The position numbers and the translations under genes are program-made. A stretch of 64,000 bases of DNA from Chaenocephalus aceratus (Eukaryota > Chordata > Actinopteri > Perciformes > Channichthyidae): assembly GCA_023974075.1 (NCBI GenBank), contig CM043801.1, positions 26,515,736 through 26,579,735 of the forward strand, in the 5' to 3' direction. Shown one piece after another: positions 53,960-64,000 of this stretch. The notes beneath the pieces are model-generated. The model ran no database searches. It worked only from the letters and a program-made list of their open reading frames with translations, and had not been told where the DNA came from. The first letter of the stretch is position 1, and the number at the start of each line of letters is the position of its first letter.

Positions 53960-55078
53960 CGCAGACATTATCTGAAGATGATATTTGCGTGGCTGGAAAT
54001 GAGCGAGGCAAGCCCTGAAGGCTTTCACTCTCTCTGCTGACAGGCGGGCTGTAAAGGGCACCGAATTCAGGCGTAGGCCCAGGAAGAGTACAGTCTGGGC
54101 TGGGGACAACATGCTCTTTTCTGTGTTTATTACGAAACCCAGGTTGAGCAGGTGTTTTACGAGGACATTCGTCTGCGTAATAGCCTCTTGCTCCGACTGT
54201 GCGAGAAGCAGCCAGTCGTCCAGATAGGTTGCCAGGCGAATACCCTGTTGTCTTAACGGGGCTATCGCGGCTTCCGTACATCGTACAAACACTCGCGGGC
54301 TGAGAGACAGACCGAAGGGAAGTACTCTGTACTCGTAACAGACACCCTGAAAGGCGAACCTCAGATATTTCCTGTGTGGATAATATACTGGGATGTGGAA
54401 ATACGCGTCTTTCAGGTCGACTGATGTGAACCAATCGTTTTGGCGCACGAGACGCAACAGAGATGTGTGAGTGAGCATTCTGAATTTGTATCTTTTGAGA
54501 TATTTGTTCAGAGCCCTCAAATCTAGTATAGGCCGAATCCCGTTCCCTCCCCGTTTGGGAACGAGGAAATACTTGGAATAAAAGCCGCTCTGACTCTGTT
54601 CGGAGGGTATTATAGATATAACTTTCTTGTCTAGTAGCGAGAGGATCTCTTGCTCTAGAATATGGGCCTACTCTCCCCGGGCTTGCGAATGCAGAATGCC
54701 CGAAAAGTGAGGGGGGGTGACAGCAAATTGGAGTCTGTAACCCCGTGTTATTGTCTTGAAAACCCAAGCAGAATCTGTGAGCATCCTCCACTTTTCGCTT
54801 CTCAAAGCGAGTGGAGATGTCACATCCCTGTCGTCTGCCCTCTGTGTCTTTATTTGTTGTGTTATGGGGCCCTCTAGTGTCTGAACACGGTGGTACCCCA
54901 GGTTGACAACCCCGGTCGACACTGCGCATGCGCGTGGCGGTGATGCCTTCACAGCCCCGTCCATCGTCCGCCTTCTGAGAGAGGTAGCAGCCACTCTTAG
55001 AAGGGGGGTAGACGTCAGACTGTTTATTGTTTTTATTGTCTTTCTTTTCATTTTTATTGACTGCGCCCTTGGCTTCAA
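53960..55078 (-). pseudogene. DIRS reverse transcriptase (nonsense codon and frameshift)
   Basis: The frame runs from 55078 through GYRLQFAVTPPHFSG and HSQARGE to a TAG at 54668-54670. It then continues in the same frame with HILEQEILSLLDKKVI, SGFYSKYFLVPKRGGNG, IRPILDLRALNKYL, FTSVDLKDAYFHIPV, YRVLPFGLSLSPRVF and the catalytic ATYLDDWLLLA (about 54207-54240). Near 53965 it shifts frame into MASAILVIRLGRLHMREFQ, which leads to RNase H. The order and motifs are those of DIRS polymerases, which lack a protease and integrase. Overlapping frames on this strand (53925-55130) are shadows. Confidence 0.9.
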
Positions 55079-55207
55079 GCCTGGAAACGACAGTGGAAAA
55101 TGATTTATTAAAAGACAATATTGATGACATGTGTTTGTGTGACTTAAATGATCAGCGGAGCTGGAGAACAGGGAACTTCCAGCTCTTTTATCGAGGAGAG
55201 GAGGCTG

Positions 55208-56830
55208 TCAGGCCGCCCTCTTCTTCTTCTTCGCCTGGTGGCTGAAAGTCTGGGCCGGCTGTGCCTGAGCGGCTGCTGCCAGAACTGGAGACTTTCTTGG
55301 CCAGCCCGTCTTCGCCTCGTGTCTGGGCTGGAGACCCGGGGCGGGCTGTGGCCTCTGCTGTTTCAGGATCTTGAAACGGGCAGGACATGAGGCAGCCTGA
55401 GCGAAGGACTGCCGCGGGGCCGTTGAAGGCGGCGGCTGGACCCTTCGGGGAAGACAAAGCTGGAGAGCCTCATCCTCCTTATTTTTGGATTCACACCGCT
55501 GCTGCATCGAAGCTAGAGCGGAGTCAAATATGCCCTCGGGAACAATAGGCATGTCCAAGACATCCTCTTTTTCCCAATCTGGAAGGTTCGTCAGGGTAAC
55601 CCACCTGGCTCTCTCCTGTACCACCATTATCCCCAGTGCTTTGCCCGTGGCTTGGACTGCACAGTGCTGCACACGGAGGCAAATGTCCGTGATCGCTGCG
55701 ATTTCGTCCCACACGACAGGCTCAGATTTGACCTTCATGTCCTCGCAGAGCTCCGCCTGGTAGGCGGTCAGCAGCGAGGAGACGTTGAGCGCCCTAGCAG
55801 ACAAAGCTGCGGCTTTATAGGCTCGTTCGGTCATTGCTGACTGGAAGCGGTCTGCCTTTGCCGGTAGCGTGGGGTTCCTGCTTGGTGCCGAAGCCAGTTG
55901 CGGTTGGAGGTGGGCTGCCACCCAGCAGCTCCATGGGTGGCATGCGGAGCAGGCCGAGCTTCTCTATGACGTCACAGTCCAAAGAGGAGGCACCCTGGAT
56001 TGGGGCCTTGTTGCTGAAAGGGCGGTCTCTCCACGAGACCGACACCTCGTCCAGCATCTCTGGAAAGACTGGGAGAAGCTGCTTCCTCATCCTCGCTGCT
56101 TGGGGCAAGTTCTTCCCCTCATAGCGAGATCTGGAGGTCTCCTTGGCCACTTCAGGCCAGGGGATGTCCAGCCTGGAGGCAGCGCGTTGGCACACGGCCT
56201 GCAAGTCTATACTGAGGCAGGGCGAAGCTGGTGTGCTTTCGCCCGGGGGAGCGGACATCGCCTCTGGCTTGGCAGCCTGGGCAGATGAAATGAAGATGTC
56301 ATCTTCGTGCTCATCCGAGTCGGATAAGAGGAACTCAGAGGCATCCTCTTCATCCTCCTCCATATAATCCAGCTGTAAGACATCCTCCGCGGGTGGAACC
56401 ACGGTGAGGTCCAGTTGGGAGCCCCAGCTTGACAAAGCGCGGGGCTCCGCTCTCGCGGCTCTTGCCGCCACCGGGCCCCAGCCTGACACAGCACGGGGCT
56501 CCGATTCCGCAGCTACCACCATTGTTGAGCCCCAGCCTGACACAGCGCGGGGCTCAATCTCTGCGGCGGTCGCCACCATGTCCCGATTGCCGGCCGGCGA
56601 ATCAAAGGACATGAAGGGGTCCTGTCCCGACAGGCTAGCTTTGCGCGCTAGCCGTCGGCGGAGGCTCTTGATGGTGAAGCGGACACAATGCCCGCACGAA
56701 CCGGGGGTATCGATAGCTTCCTGGGCGTGTTCCAGTCCAAGGCATGACGAGCAGACCTGGTGTGAGTCCGTGCTCGAGATCTTAAACCCGCAGCCTCCGA
56801 GCCTCCGACTCCTCTGGTGTGAGGGAGAGA
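55208..56830 (-). pseudogene. DIRS gag-like ORF1 (one frameshift)
   Basis: Minus-strand reading begins in a Cys-rich segment (VCSSCLGLEH...SCGHC, a two-CxxC zinc-binding layout), then SLRRRLARK. A long acidic, repeat-bearing part follows, with three copies of EPRA(V/L)S(G/S)WG near 56400-56560 and an Asp/Glu-Ser stretch. The C-terminal half shifts frame near 55870-55920 into TERAYKAAALSARALNVSSL and ends in KKKKRAA. It would form the particle that packages element RNA. The start codon is not certain: the frame stays open above the ATG at 56612, so the zinc-binding part probably belongs to the protein. Confidence 0.8.
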
Positions 56831-57299
56831 AGGTCCATCCTCGTTTGCCGGGGTGTCGGCGCGGCGGGACAAGCTAGTAACAGGTATGTTACCGAGAAAA
56901 GAAATCCAACCTTATCGTTATTCCGAAAGGAAAAAACGACGGGGTAGATTTTTTCTCCAAAAAAGATTAACTGGTGTGTTAATATCTTTCTTATCTCCAT
57001 CTCCTCTGGTGTGAGGGAGAGAAGAGTCCGTCCTCGCTCGGCGTGGTGTCGGCGCGGAGGGATAAACTAGCAACAGGTATGTTACTGTTTGAAGAAAAAA
57101 TCAAACCTTACCGTTATTTCGAAAGAAAAAACGGCGGGGCAGATTACAATATTAACTGGTGTGTTAATATTTGTTCAATTCTTCTGCAAAGCAAAAAAGT
57201 AACCGGCAAGCGCCCGTCGACCGAATGTTAGCTTGGGTTCAGTCTGTGGACCGTTAAGCTAGCCCGGCTACTGATATTCGAGATGTGCTCTGAAGCGAG

Positions 57300-57681
57300 A
57301 AGAGGTGTTTGAATGACGCTGCGACGTAGCGCAAGTTACTTAAAGGGTGGGTGGATTCCCTGACGTAGACGTCAAGATCACCAGCCAATCAGGATTGGCG
57401 TAATGAGATTGATGCTTCTGTTTGCACGCCCACAGCCTGTCTCCGCATGTGACACAGGAAGTATTTAAGTACATTTACTCAAGTACTATACTTAAGTACA
57501 GTTCTCATCTCTGTTCGCCTGGCTGTTGACTATATAAAAAAACTAACGCAGTAACGGAGTAACGCACCATATAGTAACGGTAACTGAGTTACTGAATTTA
57601 AAAAGTAATGCGTTAGAGTACTAGTTACTGCCAAAAATAACGGCGTTACAGTTACTTTGTAACACGTTAGTCCCAACACTG
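57300..57681. repeat. DIRS right inverted repeat, interrupted by hAT-MITE sequence
   Basis: Bases 57310-57425 mirror 45686-45830 of the left end. From about 57460 to 57681 the sequence changes to motifs of fish hAT MITEs (TTTACTCAAGTACT, AACGGCGTTACAGTTAC), ending GGGACTAACG-type sequence mirrored as CGTTAGTCCCAACACTG. The last 15 nt of the DIRS (57682-57696) follow directly. The MITE's left end and target duplication are not clear. Confidence 0.7.
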
Positions 57682-57754
57682 GTTATGAATGAGAACCTTA
57701 CTCCTCTGTACCTCTCCGACCTCCTGCACACACATCAACACACCCATCCGCACT

Positions 57755-59024
57755 CAGGGGCACCGTAAGGGGATGAAAAGTTAGGACGATTCTAACATTT
57801 TTAGTAAAGTAACCTTTCATCAATCATCAATAATTAACATTAATATAACGTCATATTGATGATGTACTCACTAAACTTACGATTCATTTAACTTATTTTC
57901 TTCCAAAAGTTAATTATACAAAGCATCAAACACGCCCCTCTATTTACATGTAATGGTTTGGTCCTGCCTTCAAACGCTGTGCGGCACCGGACCTTTCTAG
58001 CAGAGTGAGAGCATGTGAGCAGGGATGCTAGTGTACGATGTCTCAACAACTAACAAAGTCAGGCTTTCAAGAAAGAAAATAAAGGAGAGAAAGACAAGAA
58101 AGAGGGACTAAAGGGCGACAGCATGTTACCCAGTTTTTCAAAAGAAAAGGTGGGTGTGGTCCATGAGTGTTGGAAATTAGTCTGTTAGCTAAGCCATAGT
58201 CCATTGTAAATAATAATTGTAATGTTTTGCTGACAGAAGAAGAGAATTCTTAAAGGTGGGGTAGGTAAGTTTGGGAAACCGGCTCGAGATACAGTTGTTG
58301 TTATATTGCATGGAATGCTCTTAACATCCCGATAGCAATGAATATCTTAAGTGCTTTGACAAAAAATCCATAAAAAAATTTCATCTGTGGAAGCCGTAGT
58401 ACTGTAAAAAGCACAACCAATCATTTTAGCCGGCCCGGTTAAAATAACTGGATGGCCTACCTGCCTGTCAGCCTTCCATCTGTGCACAAACTTATCTCGT
58501 GCCCTCATTGGTCATGTGCGTGCTCGTGTGTCTTGGAGGAGGGTCTCTGTGCGGAAGTGGCAGATTTTTTCCGGTTGTATATTTTCAAATTCTAGCGCAC
58601 TCGAGCTGGTTTCTCCAAAAGTACCTACCCCACCTTTAAGAGGTCATGTATATTTAAGTTATATTTATTTAGATTTTTGAGTGTTCCATTCAAAAATGTT
58701 ATTAAAAAGGCATGTACACCATAAAAGATGACTATTGAGGTATATTGTCAGGAATGTTAGTGTTATATCAAATAGTGAATTCTACTGCAGTAGAATGTTC
58801 CACGTCTGCACAGTGTTATATGTTCACCGCTCAGTGTCAGTAAATATTGTGCAGTTATTGGACTACAAGATAGATGCAAGCCTGTACAGGTAGAGTTATT
58901 TAAAGCATAAGAGTCGGTTGGGTTCTGGAGGTGTGGTTACAGCATTGTGCTTGGTTGGCGTGGCCTGGGCCTGGTGGTGGGGCCCAATGTGATATATTTT
59001 CATGGGGCCCAAAATCCGCCCCTG
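57755..59024 (+). mobile_element. hAT-like element F in the last third of the host L2
   Basis: Left end CAGGGGCACCG, right end read inward CAGGGGCGGATTT. The 8-bp flanks are TCCGCACT (57747-57754) and TCTGCACT (59025-59032), 7 of 8 identical. Removing it rejoins the host LINE as TPIRTLRSSASLHLTAPP. Inside, near 58037-58155, a frame reads MSQQLTKSGFQERK, a stop, then RRERQERGTKGRQHVTQFFK, resembling the start of Ac/ZMYM-type hAT transposases, so this is an internally deleted relative. It also holds a TTAA MITE (58254-58635). Confidence 0.9.
58254..58635 (+). mobile_element. TTAA-flanked MITE family 3, copy 1
   Basis: TTAA at 58250-58253 and 58636-58639. Perfect 14-bp terminal inverted repeats AGGTGGGGTAGGTA. 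The 382-bp body has no coding capacity and matches, in inverted orientation, the copy at 61958-62302 (shared GAATGCTCTTAACATCC and GATAGCAATGAAT). Confidence 0.92.
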
Positions 59025-59779
59025 TCTGCACTCTCAGGTCTTCTGCTTCCCTCCACCTCACTGCACCCCCCTTCCGTTTAACCACCATGGGGTCTAGAGC
59101 CTTCAGCCGCTCTGCCCCCCGCCTCTGGAACTCTCTCCCACCTGACATCCGCAACACTGGCTCTCTCCCCATTTTCAAATCACGTCTCAAAACATATCTC
59201 TTCACACTTGCATATCCACCCTGATCATTACCCATCACACATTCTCAGTTTTATTTATTTGATTGATTTATATACTGCATTGTCTTGTTTATGTTTCTTA
59301 TGCTGGTGTTATGTATTGTGTATCTTGTTTTTATGTGTTTGTACGGCGACCTTGAGAGCCTTGAAAGGCGCCTATATGAAATAAATGATTTATTATTATT
59401 ATAATTCATACAAAACCTCCAATTATGGATCCATGACAACATGCAGTTAAAAACAAACAAAAACCTTTAGATGTAGTGTAGCTATTGGCCTCTAGGATTT
59501 CAATTTCTTCCATCTACCAGGAGGGGGGCACTACATTCAATCTCAGAGTGTTTCTCCTTGTCATCGTTCTCCTTCTGAAAATAGGGTTCTCTGTATCTTG
59601 CCTAACTGGATTTCACACCTGGGACCCATAAACAGCACATAGTGCAGGGTGAAATATATCGCCTCAGAATCGAACTACATGGGAGTGATACTTTGGATAC
59701 ATGAGTAATGATTTTATTTTGTGACACGTCTAAATTGCACTCCCAATTATATAACAGCCCCACACCGCAAAGGCTACAG

Positions 59780-59812
59780 CTGCATCCAAGGTCATCTGAT
59801 GGTTCCAAGTAA
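59780..59812 (+). repeat. 33-bp exact direct repeat, copy 1
   Basis: Identical over 33 bp to 61243-61275 (core AAGGTCATCTGATGGTTCCA). Flanking sequences differ on both sides. Confidence 0.95.
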
Positions 59813-61242
59813 CAATCGGCATTGTACACAAATTGGACACTTTCCAGGGTACATACCAGGCAGATTAACATACTAACTCCAAAATAGCAAATTGGGCAGC
59901 TCTTGGATGTTTCGAAAACTTGACTGTGTGGTTGGTCAAGTCTTGAATTGTTGCCGCAGGCTGTCAATGGCAATCACCTGGTGGGATCTAAAGGGGGGTT
60001 GGAGCTGAGCTATGTGGGGCTGGATCTGTTTATAATCGCACTGACACACACAGTTTCCGTCTATGTCTCTATGTAGGTTAGCTCCAGCCAGACACTGACC
60101 ACTTCAGTCATGTGCTGTTTGAAAATAATGAGGAACAAACCGCAGTCATGACTATTATTTCTCCAGTACGCATTAATCTGGTAAATATGTTATGCTCTGA
60201 TGTGCCTTCTCTTCCACGACCGACCAGGCCACAGTGAGCAGGAGCAAGATAGGCAGTCTGACTATTTCTCTATTTTAAATTATCTTAGAGTGCCTTCTGA
60301 TGCATTAATGAATAATTTCAAATCTACAATGATATACAAAATAGCCTCTCCGTGTGTAGCAATCTCCAAGCCATTGATGCACATATTGCTCCTGACAGGT
60401 CATGCTAATTCACCAACTTGTTCCTAAGCCATAAGGCTTTATTTAGGCTGGCGTAGTTGAATACATCATCCCCTAGAATTGTATTGTATTTAATTCTCCA
60501 GTTAGCTTTTAAAGATGTGGGTAGATTTTGTCTAAATCATGAATACAACTATAATCACTACCACAGTGATATTATTCTGTGCAGGCCCCCAATTAGTGTT
60601 GTTGTTTTCCCAACCTGTTGTCTCATAGCTCATTCAAAGCTCATATTGACTTTTAAATATTTGCTTTTATTTAGGAACAAGGACTATAAAAACTCCTCCT
60701 CTAAAAATGCTGGCATTGAAAGTAAAAAGGCAAATGGATAAGGGGGATGTAGTTTGTGCGGCATAGCACAATCAACAAATGCTGCTGAAGGCCATGCTTT
60801 TACTTCACAGACTAAATTCGATACTCACCATTTCCCACTGTTGCTTTGATTGGTTGCCTCTTTTGTCACATGAGGGATGGATGGAAGCCCAGAGCAGATG
60901 AAAAGGTTGTGCAAAGACAAAGGGATGTATTGAAGTCTGTGTAATTATAACGTGTTCAATACAATGAGGCGGAAATCATTCATGAGGCACCTTGATACAA
61001 GATGGGAAATTCTGCTAAATTCTATAGCTCAAATATTTAAAGAACAAATACTAGACTCAATGTGTATCACTGTTTATCACCCATGTTGATTGTTTGTCAG
61101 ACAGTCAGACACTGATCAGCTAAATCAAGTTTATAAGTTGCAGGAGAAATTGTTTTCTCTTTTTTTTGATTATTCAATGCAGATACAAATTCAGATACCC
61201 ACACATAAATCAAAACATTTATTTTTCAATCCATACTGTTTA

Positions 61243-61275
61243 CTGCATCCAAGGTCATCTGATGGTTCCAAGTAA
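61243..61275 (+). repeat. 33-bp exact direct repeat, copy 2
   Basis: Second copy, 1.46 kb downstream of the first in the same orientation. It runs straight into a GTGTAA-type short tandem repeat. Confidence 0.95.
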
Positions 61276-61957
61276 GTGTAAGTGTAAGTGTTTACTGCAC
61301 CCACCTCACAAAGAGAGAACAGCAGTGGAAAAATTAGGGAAATATTTTTAACTTACGTAGACAATATTTTGATGAGTGATCGGTTATTATTAATTAGCTC
61401 TCATAATTATTGTAATTATGGGTATAATTTATGACTTCAGATGGTTTCATGAAATTGTAACGAGCTATACAACGGTTCACTGAAGAAATTGAATTATTTA
61501 AGCATAATATCCATAGTAAATGCTTTTAGTAAAACGTCCACATTTCTGAAAATACATTCAATGCAGACTAGAGTTATGATCTCATCATTAAATTGTATTG
61601 TTTCACTCTTGTAAGCACTTGACTGTCACATTCCAGGATTTCATTGGATTTATGCTAGTGGAGAGAAACTGTGGCGCGCAAACTGTAGGTGTGCCACATT
61701 TGCGCTTCAGATGAGGCTCCCTCCACAAAATGAAGAACCCTCCGCAAGATGAGGCCTCCTCCGCGAGGTGAGGCCCCACGCAGTCTGCGTGATCTGCCTG
61801 TAGGGAGGGGTGGCCTTGTAAATACAATGAAAAAGCCAAACTAAAAGAACATTACAACGTCATCAAAACATGGTGTAGGTGCAAACCCAAAAAAACAGGA
61901 TAGCTGATTAATACTTTCTTTACAAAAATGTTGAATGTTCAGTCAAGTCTATATTAA

Positions 61958-62302
61958 AGTAAGAATGGAGAAACCAGCTCATGTACGCTAGAATTTGAAA
62001 GTAGGCTACGGAGCCGAAAAAAATCTGCCCCTTCCTTCAGACATCCTTACAGAGCCCCTCCTCCAACACACACGAACGTGCACATGACCAATGAGGGCAC
62101 AAGATAAGTTTGTGCACGAGATGGAAGGCTGAAAATAATTGGTCTCGCTTTTTACAGCGCCACGGCTTCCACAGATGAATTCCACACATTTGTATGTATT
62201 TTGTCAAAGTATTTAATGTATTCATTGCTATCTGGATGTTAAGAGCATTCAATGGAATATAACAACATGTGTTTCTGAAGTGAATTACCTACCCTATACC
62301 TT
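61958..62302 (-). mobile_element. TTAA-flanked MITE family 3, copy 2 (diverged)
   Basis: TTAA at 61954-61957 and 62303-62306. Opposite orientation to 58254-58635. Many substitutions and small deletions, but the order of shared blocks is kept along the whole element (for example CCAATGAGGGCAC and CGGCTTCCACAGATGAA). Confidence 0.85.
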
Positions 62303-62306
62303 TTAA

Positions 62307-62826
62307 GGGGCAGATAAAAAGGGTTTCAGAATGTTTATTTGTTGTGTGTGCTTATAGATCTAGGTGGATTCACAGGATAGCCTACTGAATGTGCTTTAGA
62401 CGAATACTAAAACTACCCTGGTGTTTTACGGGGGATAACACGCTATAGGCTGTGTGGAAATATACCGTTTGTTTTGTTGCATCCATGAAGAATCGGTAAG
62501 TGATGTTACGTATTGCACCGACTCCGAGGCTTCGGAGAGTGTGTCGAGTAATCCCCGAAGCTTTTTCTGAAGCTTGTATCGTTTTGGGCCAGTGACGTCA
62601 CCGATGACAAACGAAGCCTCACTGCCCCTCAATACCACGTGACTGCTTCAGAAAGTGCTTTAGATCGGTTGAACCACAACGCTCATAATACCCATGGATG
62701 CATGGGCGGCGCCAGGATTTTTTTGCTGCAGTAGCTTTGCAGTTGCTATATGACAGCACGGCGTTGCTAGTTAATTTTCAAAATAAATAAACAAACAATA
62801 CCAGTGGGCCAAGCACAAGCCTGTTC
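62307..62826. other. Intergenic, nothing firmly recognised
   Basis: About 0.5 kb. The part 62510-62660 is rich in GAAGC/GCTTC motifs in both orientations (GAGGCTTCGG, CCCGAAGC, TCTGAAGC, CGAAGCCTC), as in some hAT MITEs, but no paired ends could be fixed. Confidence 0.35.
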
Positions 62827-62830
62827 ATAT

Positions 62831-63628
62831 TGTAGCGTTCACCGCTATTCAAGATCATAGCATCACTCGAGCCTTCAATGTCGAAAACGTTCTCTTTATT
62901 TTCTGGTATTGACGGCCACAGCCACGCCTTACAAGGCAAGGCAAGGCAAGTTTATTTATATAGTACTTTTCAACACAAGGCAATTCAAAATGCTTTACAA
63001 AAAACGAAAGACATTAAGAAAATGGCATTTCAAATCAGTCATTAAAAAGAAAAGCTAATAAAATAAACATAGAAAGAAAAAATACATGGATAAAAGTTAA
63101 AGTGCAGTCTAAGATATGAATAGTTCAATTAAAAGCAGCGACAAAACGAGCGTCTTCAGCCTGGATTTAAAAGTAGTAAGAGTTGCAGCGGACCTGCAGG
63201 TTTCTGGGAGTTTGTTCCAGATATTTGGAGCATAATAACTGAACGCTGCTTTACCATGTTTAGTTCTGACTCTGGGGACAGAAAGCTGACCAGTCCCTGA
63301 ACACCTGAGAGATCTGGATGCTTCATAATTTAGCAGGAGGTCAGAAATGTATTTTGGGCCTAAACCATTCAGTGCTTTATAAACCAGCAGCAGTATTTTG
63401 AAATCTGAACCAATCAATAGTATAACACTCATTATGACTTTTCCCCACACTCGAACACAACTCCTACCGTCTCGTACTCCCGTCCACACACACACACCGG
63501 AAAAAGCACACACACACCTGGAAGGGGCGGTCTCCCCCTAACTCCCACCAACAACATTGCCTAAATAACTTTACAAATGTACTAAAACTGTGCACATCTG
63601 ATAACTGAAATAACTAGGACACGCTACA
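62831..63628 (-). mobile_element. Probable solo LTR, split by an L2-like fragment
   Basis: On the minus strand it starts TGTAGCGTGTCC and ends GAACGCTACA, giving TG...CA ends with an 8-bp inverted repeat (TGTAGCGT). AATAAAGAG near the 3' side is a plausible polyadenylation signal. Flanks share ATAT (62827-62830 and 63629-63632). Without the L2 piece it is about 320 bp. Neither a second LTR nor coding sequence is present in the window. Confidence 0.55.
62932..63409 (-). mobile_element. L2-like LINE, 5'-truncated, inside the solo LTR
   Basis: Minus-strand frame reads DFKILLLVYKALNGLGPKYI, SDLLLNYEASRSLRCSGTGQ, PRVRTKHGKAAFSYYAPNIW and NKLPETCRSAATLTTFKSRL, then a stop near 63109. The 3' UTR and CCTTG tail (62932-62950 on the plus strand as AAGGC units) match 12441-13303. 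It has a single copy of the unit that is duplicated at 12574-12705. Confidence 0.88.
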
Positions 63629-63754
63629 ATATTATCCTTAATATTTACATTAACAACATTCCTTTGACACTTATAACATTACTTTGCATAAGCACAACCA
63701 AAATAAGTTTCTAAAAGCAGAATTTGAACACTGTTTCTGCGCTCCTACAATATG

Positions 63755-63902
<148 letters not shown>

Positions 63903-64000
63903 CAGTGGTGAGGATCTCAGCCTGCCACTGACGTTCAACCAGAAAACATCAGCCGTTAGCTAGCACACAGAGCTCACAGCTCCTCATATCTGTTCAGAAA

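Larger units (their letters stand above)
45631..57696 (-). mobile_element. DIRS-type tyrosine-recombinase retrotransposon, minus strand, with nested inserts
   Basis: Coding order on the minus strand is gag (about 56830-55208), reverse transcriptase (55078 to about 53960), RNase H with methyltransferase-like part (about 53660-53000) and tyrosine recombinase (about 52960-51929), the DIRS layout. The ends carry inverted repeats: 45686-45830 pairs with 57310-57425, for example ATCACCAGCCAATCAGGATT on the right. An internal complementary region at 45917-45941 is the reverse complement of the two outer ends joined. There is no integrase or target-site duplication; instead AAC stands at both borders (45628-45630 and 57694-57696). 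The host LINE frame rejoins as KAINN|LTPLYLSDLL. Frameshifts and a nonsense codon make it defective. Confidence 0.93.
59405..61953. other. Intergenic, no gene recognised
   Basis: AT-rich sequence with no protein-like frame. It contains a 33-bp exact direct repeat (59780-59812 and 61243-61275), a short GTGTAA tandem at about 61275-61291, and a purine/pyrimidine-rich block at 61700-61790 in which a GATGAGGC/CCTCC-type unit recurs about three times. Confidence 0.4.

Noticed and set aside
53925..55130. 401-codon minus-strand frame over the DIRS polymerase
   Set aside because: It is out of phase with the RT motifs; the true RT frame carries YLDD and LDLRALNKYL, so this longer frame is a shadow.
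55485..56877. Several plus-strand frames of 60-157 codons opposite DIRS gag
   Set aside because: GC-rich antisense shadows with no protein-like motifs.

Overview
This window looks like nuclear DNA from a teleost fish, probably a spiny-rayed one. The reasons are split exons with GT/AG borders, long (CA)n and (TG)n arrays, and a mixture of Rex1-like and L2-like LINEs, a DIRS-type tyrosine-recombinase retrotransposon and many hAT-like and TTAA-flanked DNA elements. There is no sign of bacterial operons, CRISPR arrays or plasmid functions. Species cannot be assigned from the sequence alone.

The only host gene I can support lies on the minus strand. A signal-peptide exon (28741-28806) and a second coding exon (7439-7541) join in phase across an intron of about 21.2 kb. 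Together they read as the N-terminus of a parathyroid-hormone receptor (PTH1R/PTH3R-like class B GPCR). Bases 1-7438 are therefore the start of intron 2, and 28.8-64 kb is upstream of this coding start. I found no further exons.

Most of the remaining annotatable sequence is transposable elements. Intron 2 carries a hAT inside a hAT (1915-4656). The inner one holds a relic transposase, a LINE 3' tail and a hAT MITE. Intron 1 carries an L2-like fragment (12441-13303), a Rex1-like fragment (18660-19705), a 1.7-kb hAT holding two MITEs (20420-22108), a LINE tail (26278-26508) and an L2-like tail (28156-28497). Upstream lies a LINE with a 914-codon open frame covering endonuclease and reverse transcriptase (38060-41010).

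The most striking region is 41.8-59.4 kb. A 5'-truncated L2-like LINE of about 1.35 kb is split into five pieces by four independent insertions: two minus-strand LINEs, a TTAA-flanked non-autonomous element, a roughly 12-kb DIRS element and a 1.27-kb hAT. At three of the four sites the LINE reading frame rejoins exactly once the insert and its target duplication are removed. The DIRS itself contains an unclassified insert, which holds a hAT-like element, which holds a further long-inverted-repeat element. At 59.4-64 kb there are a second copy of a TTAA MITE, a 33-bp exact direct repeat and a probable solo LTR split by another L2-like fragment.
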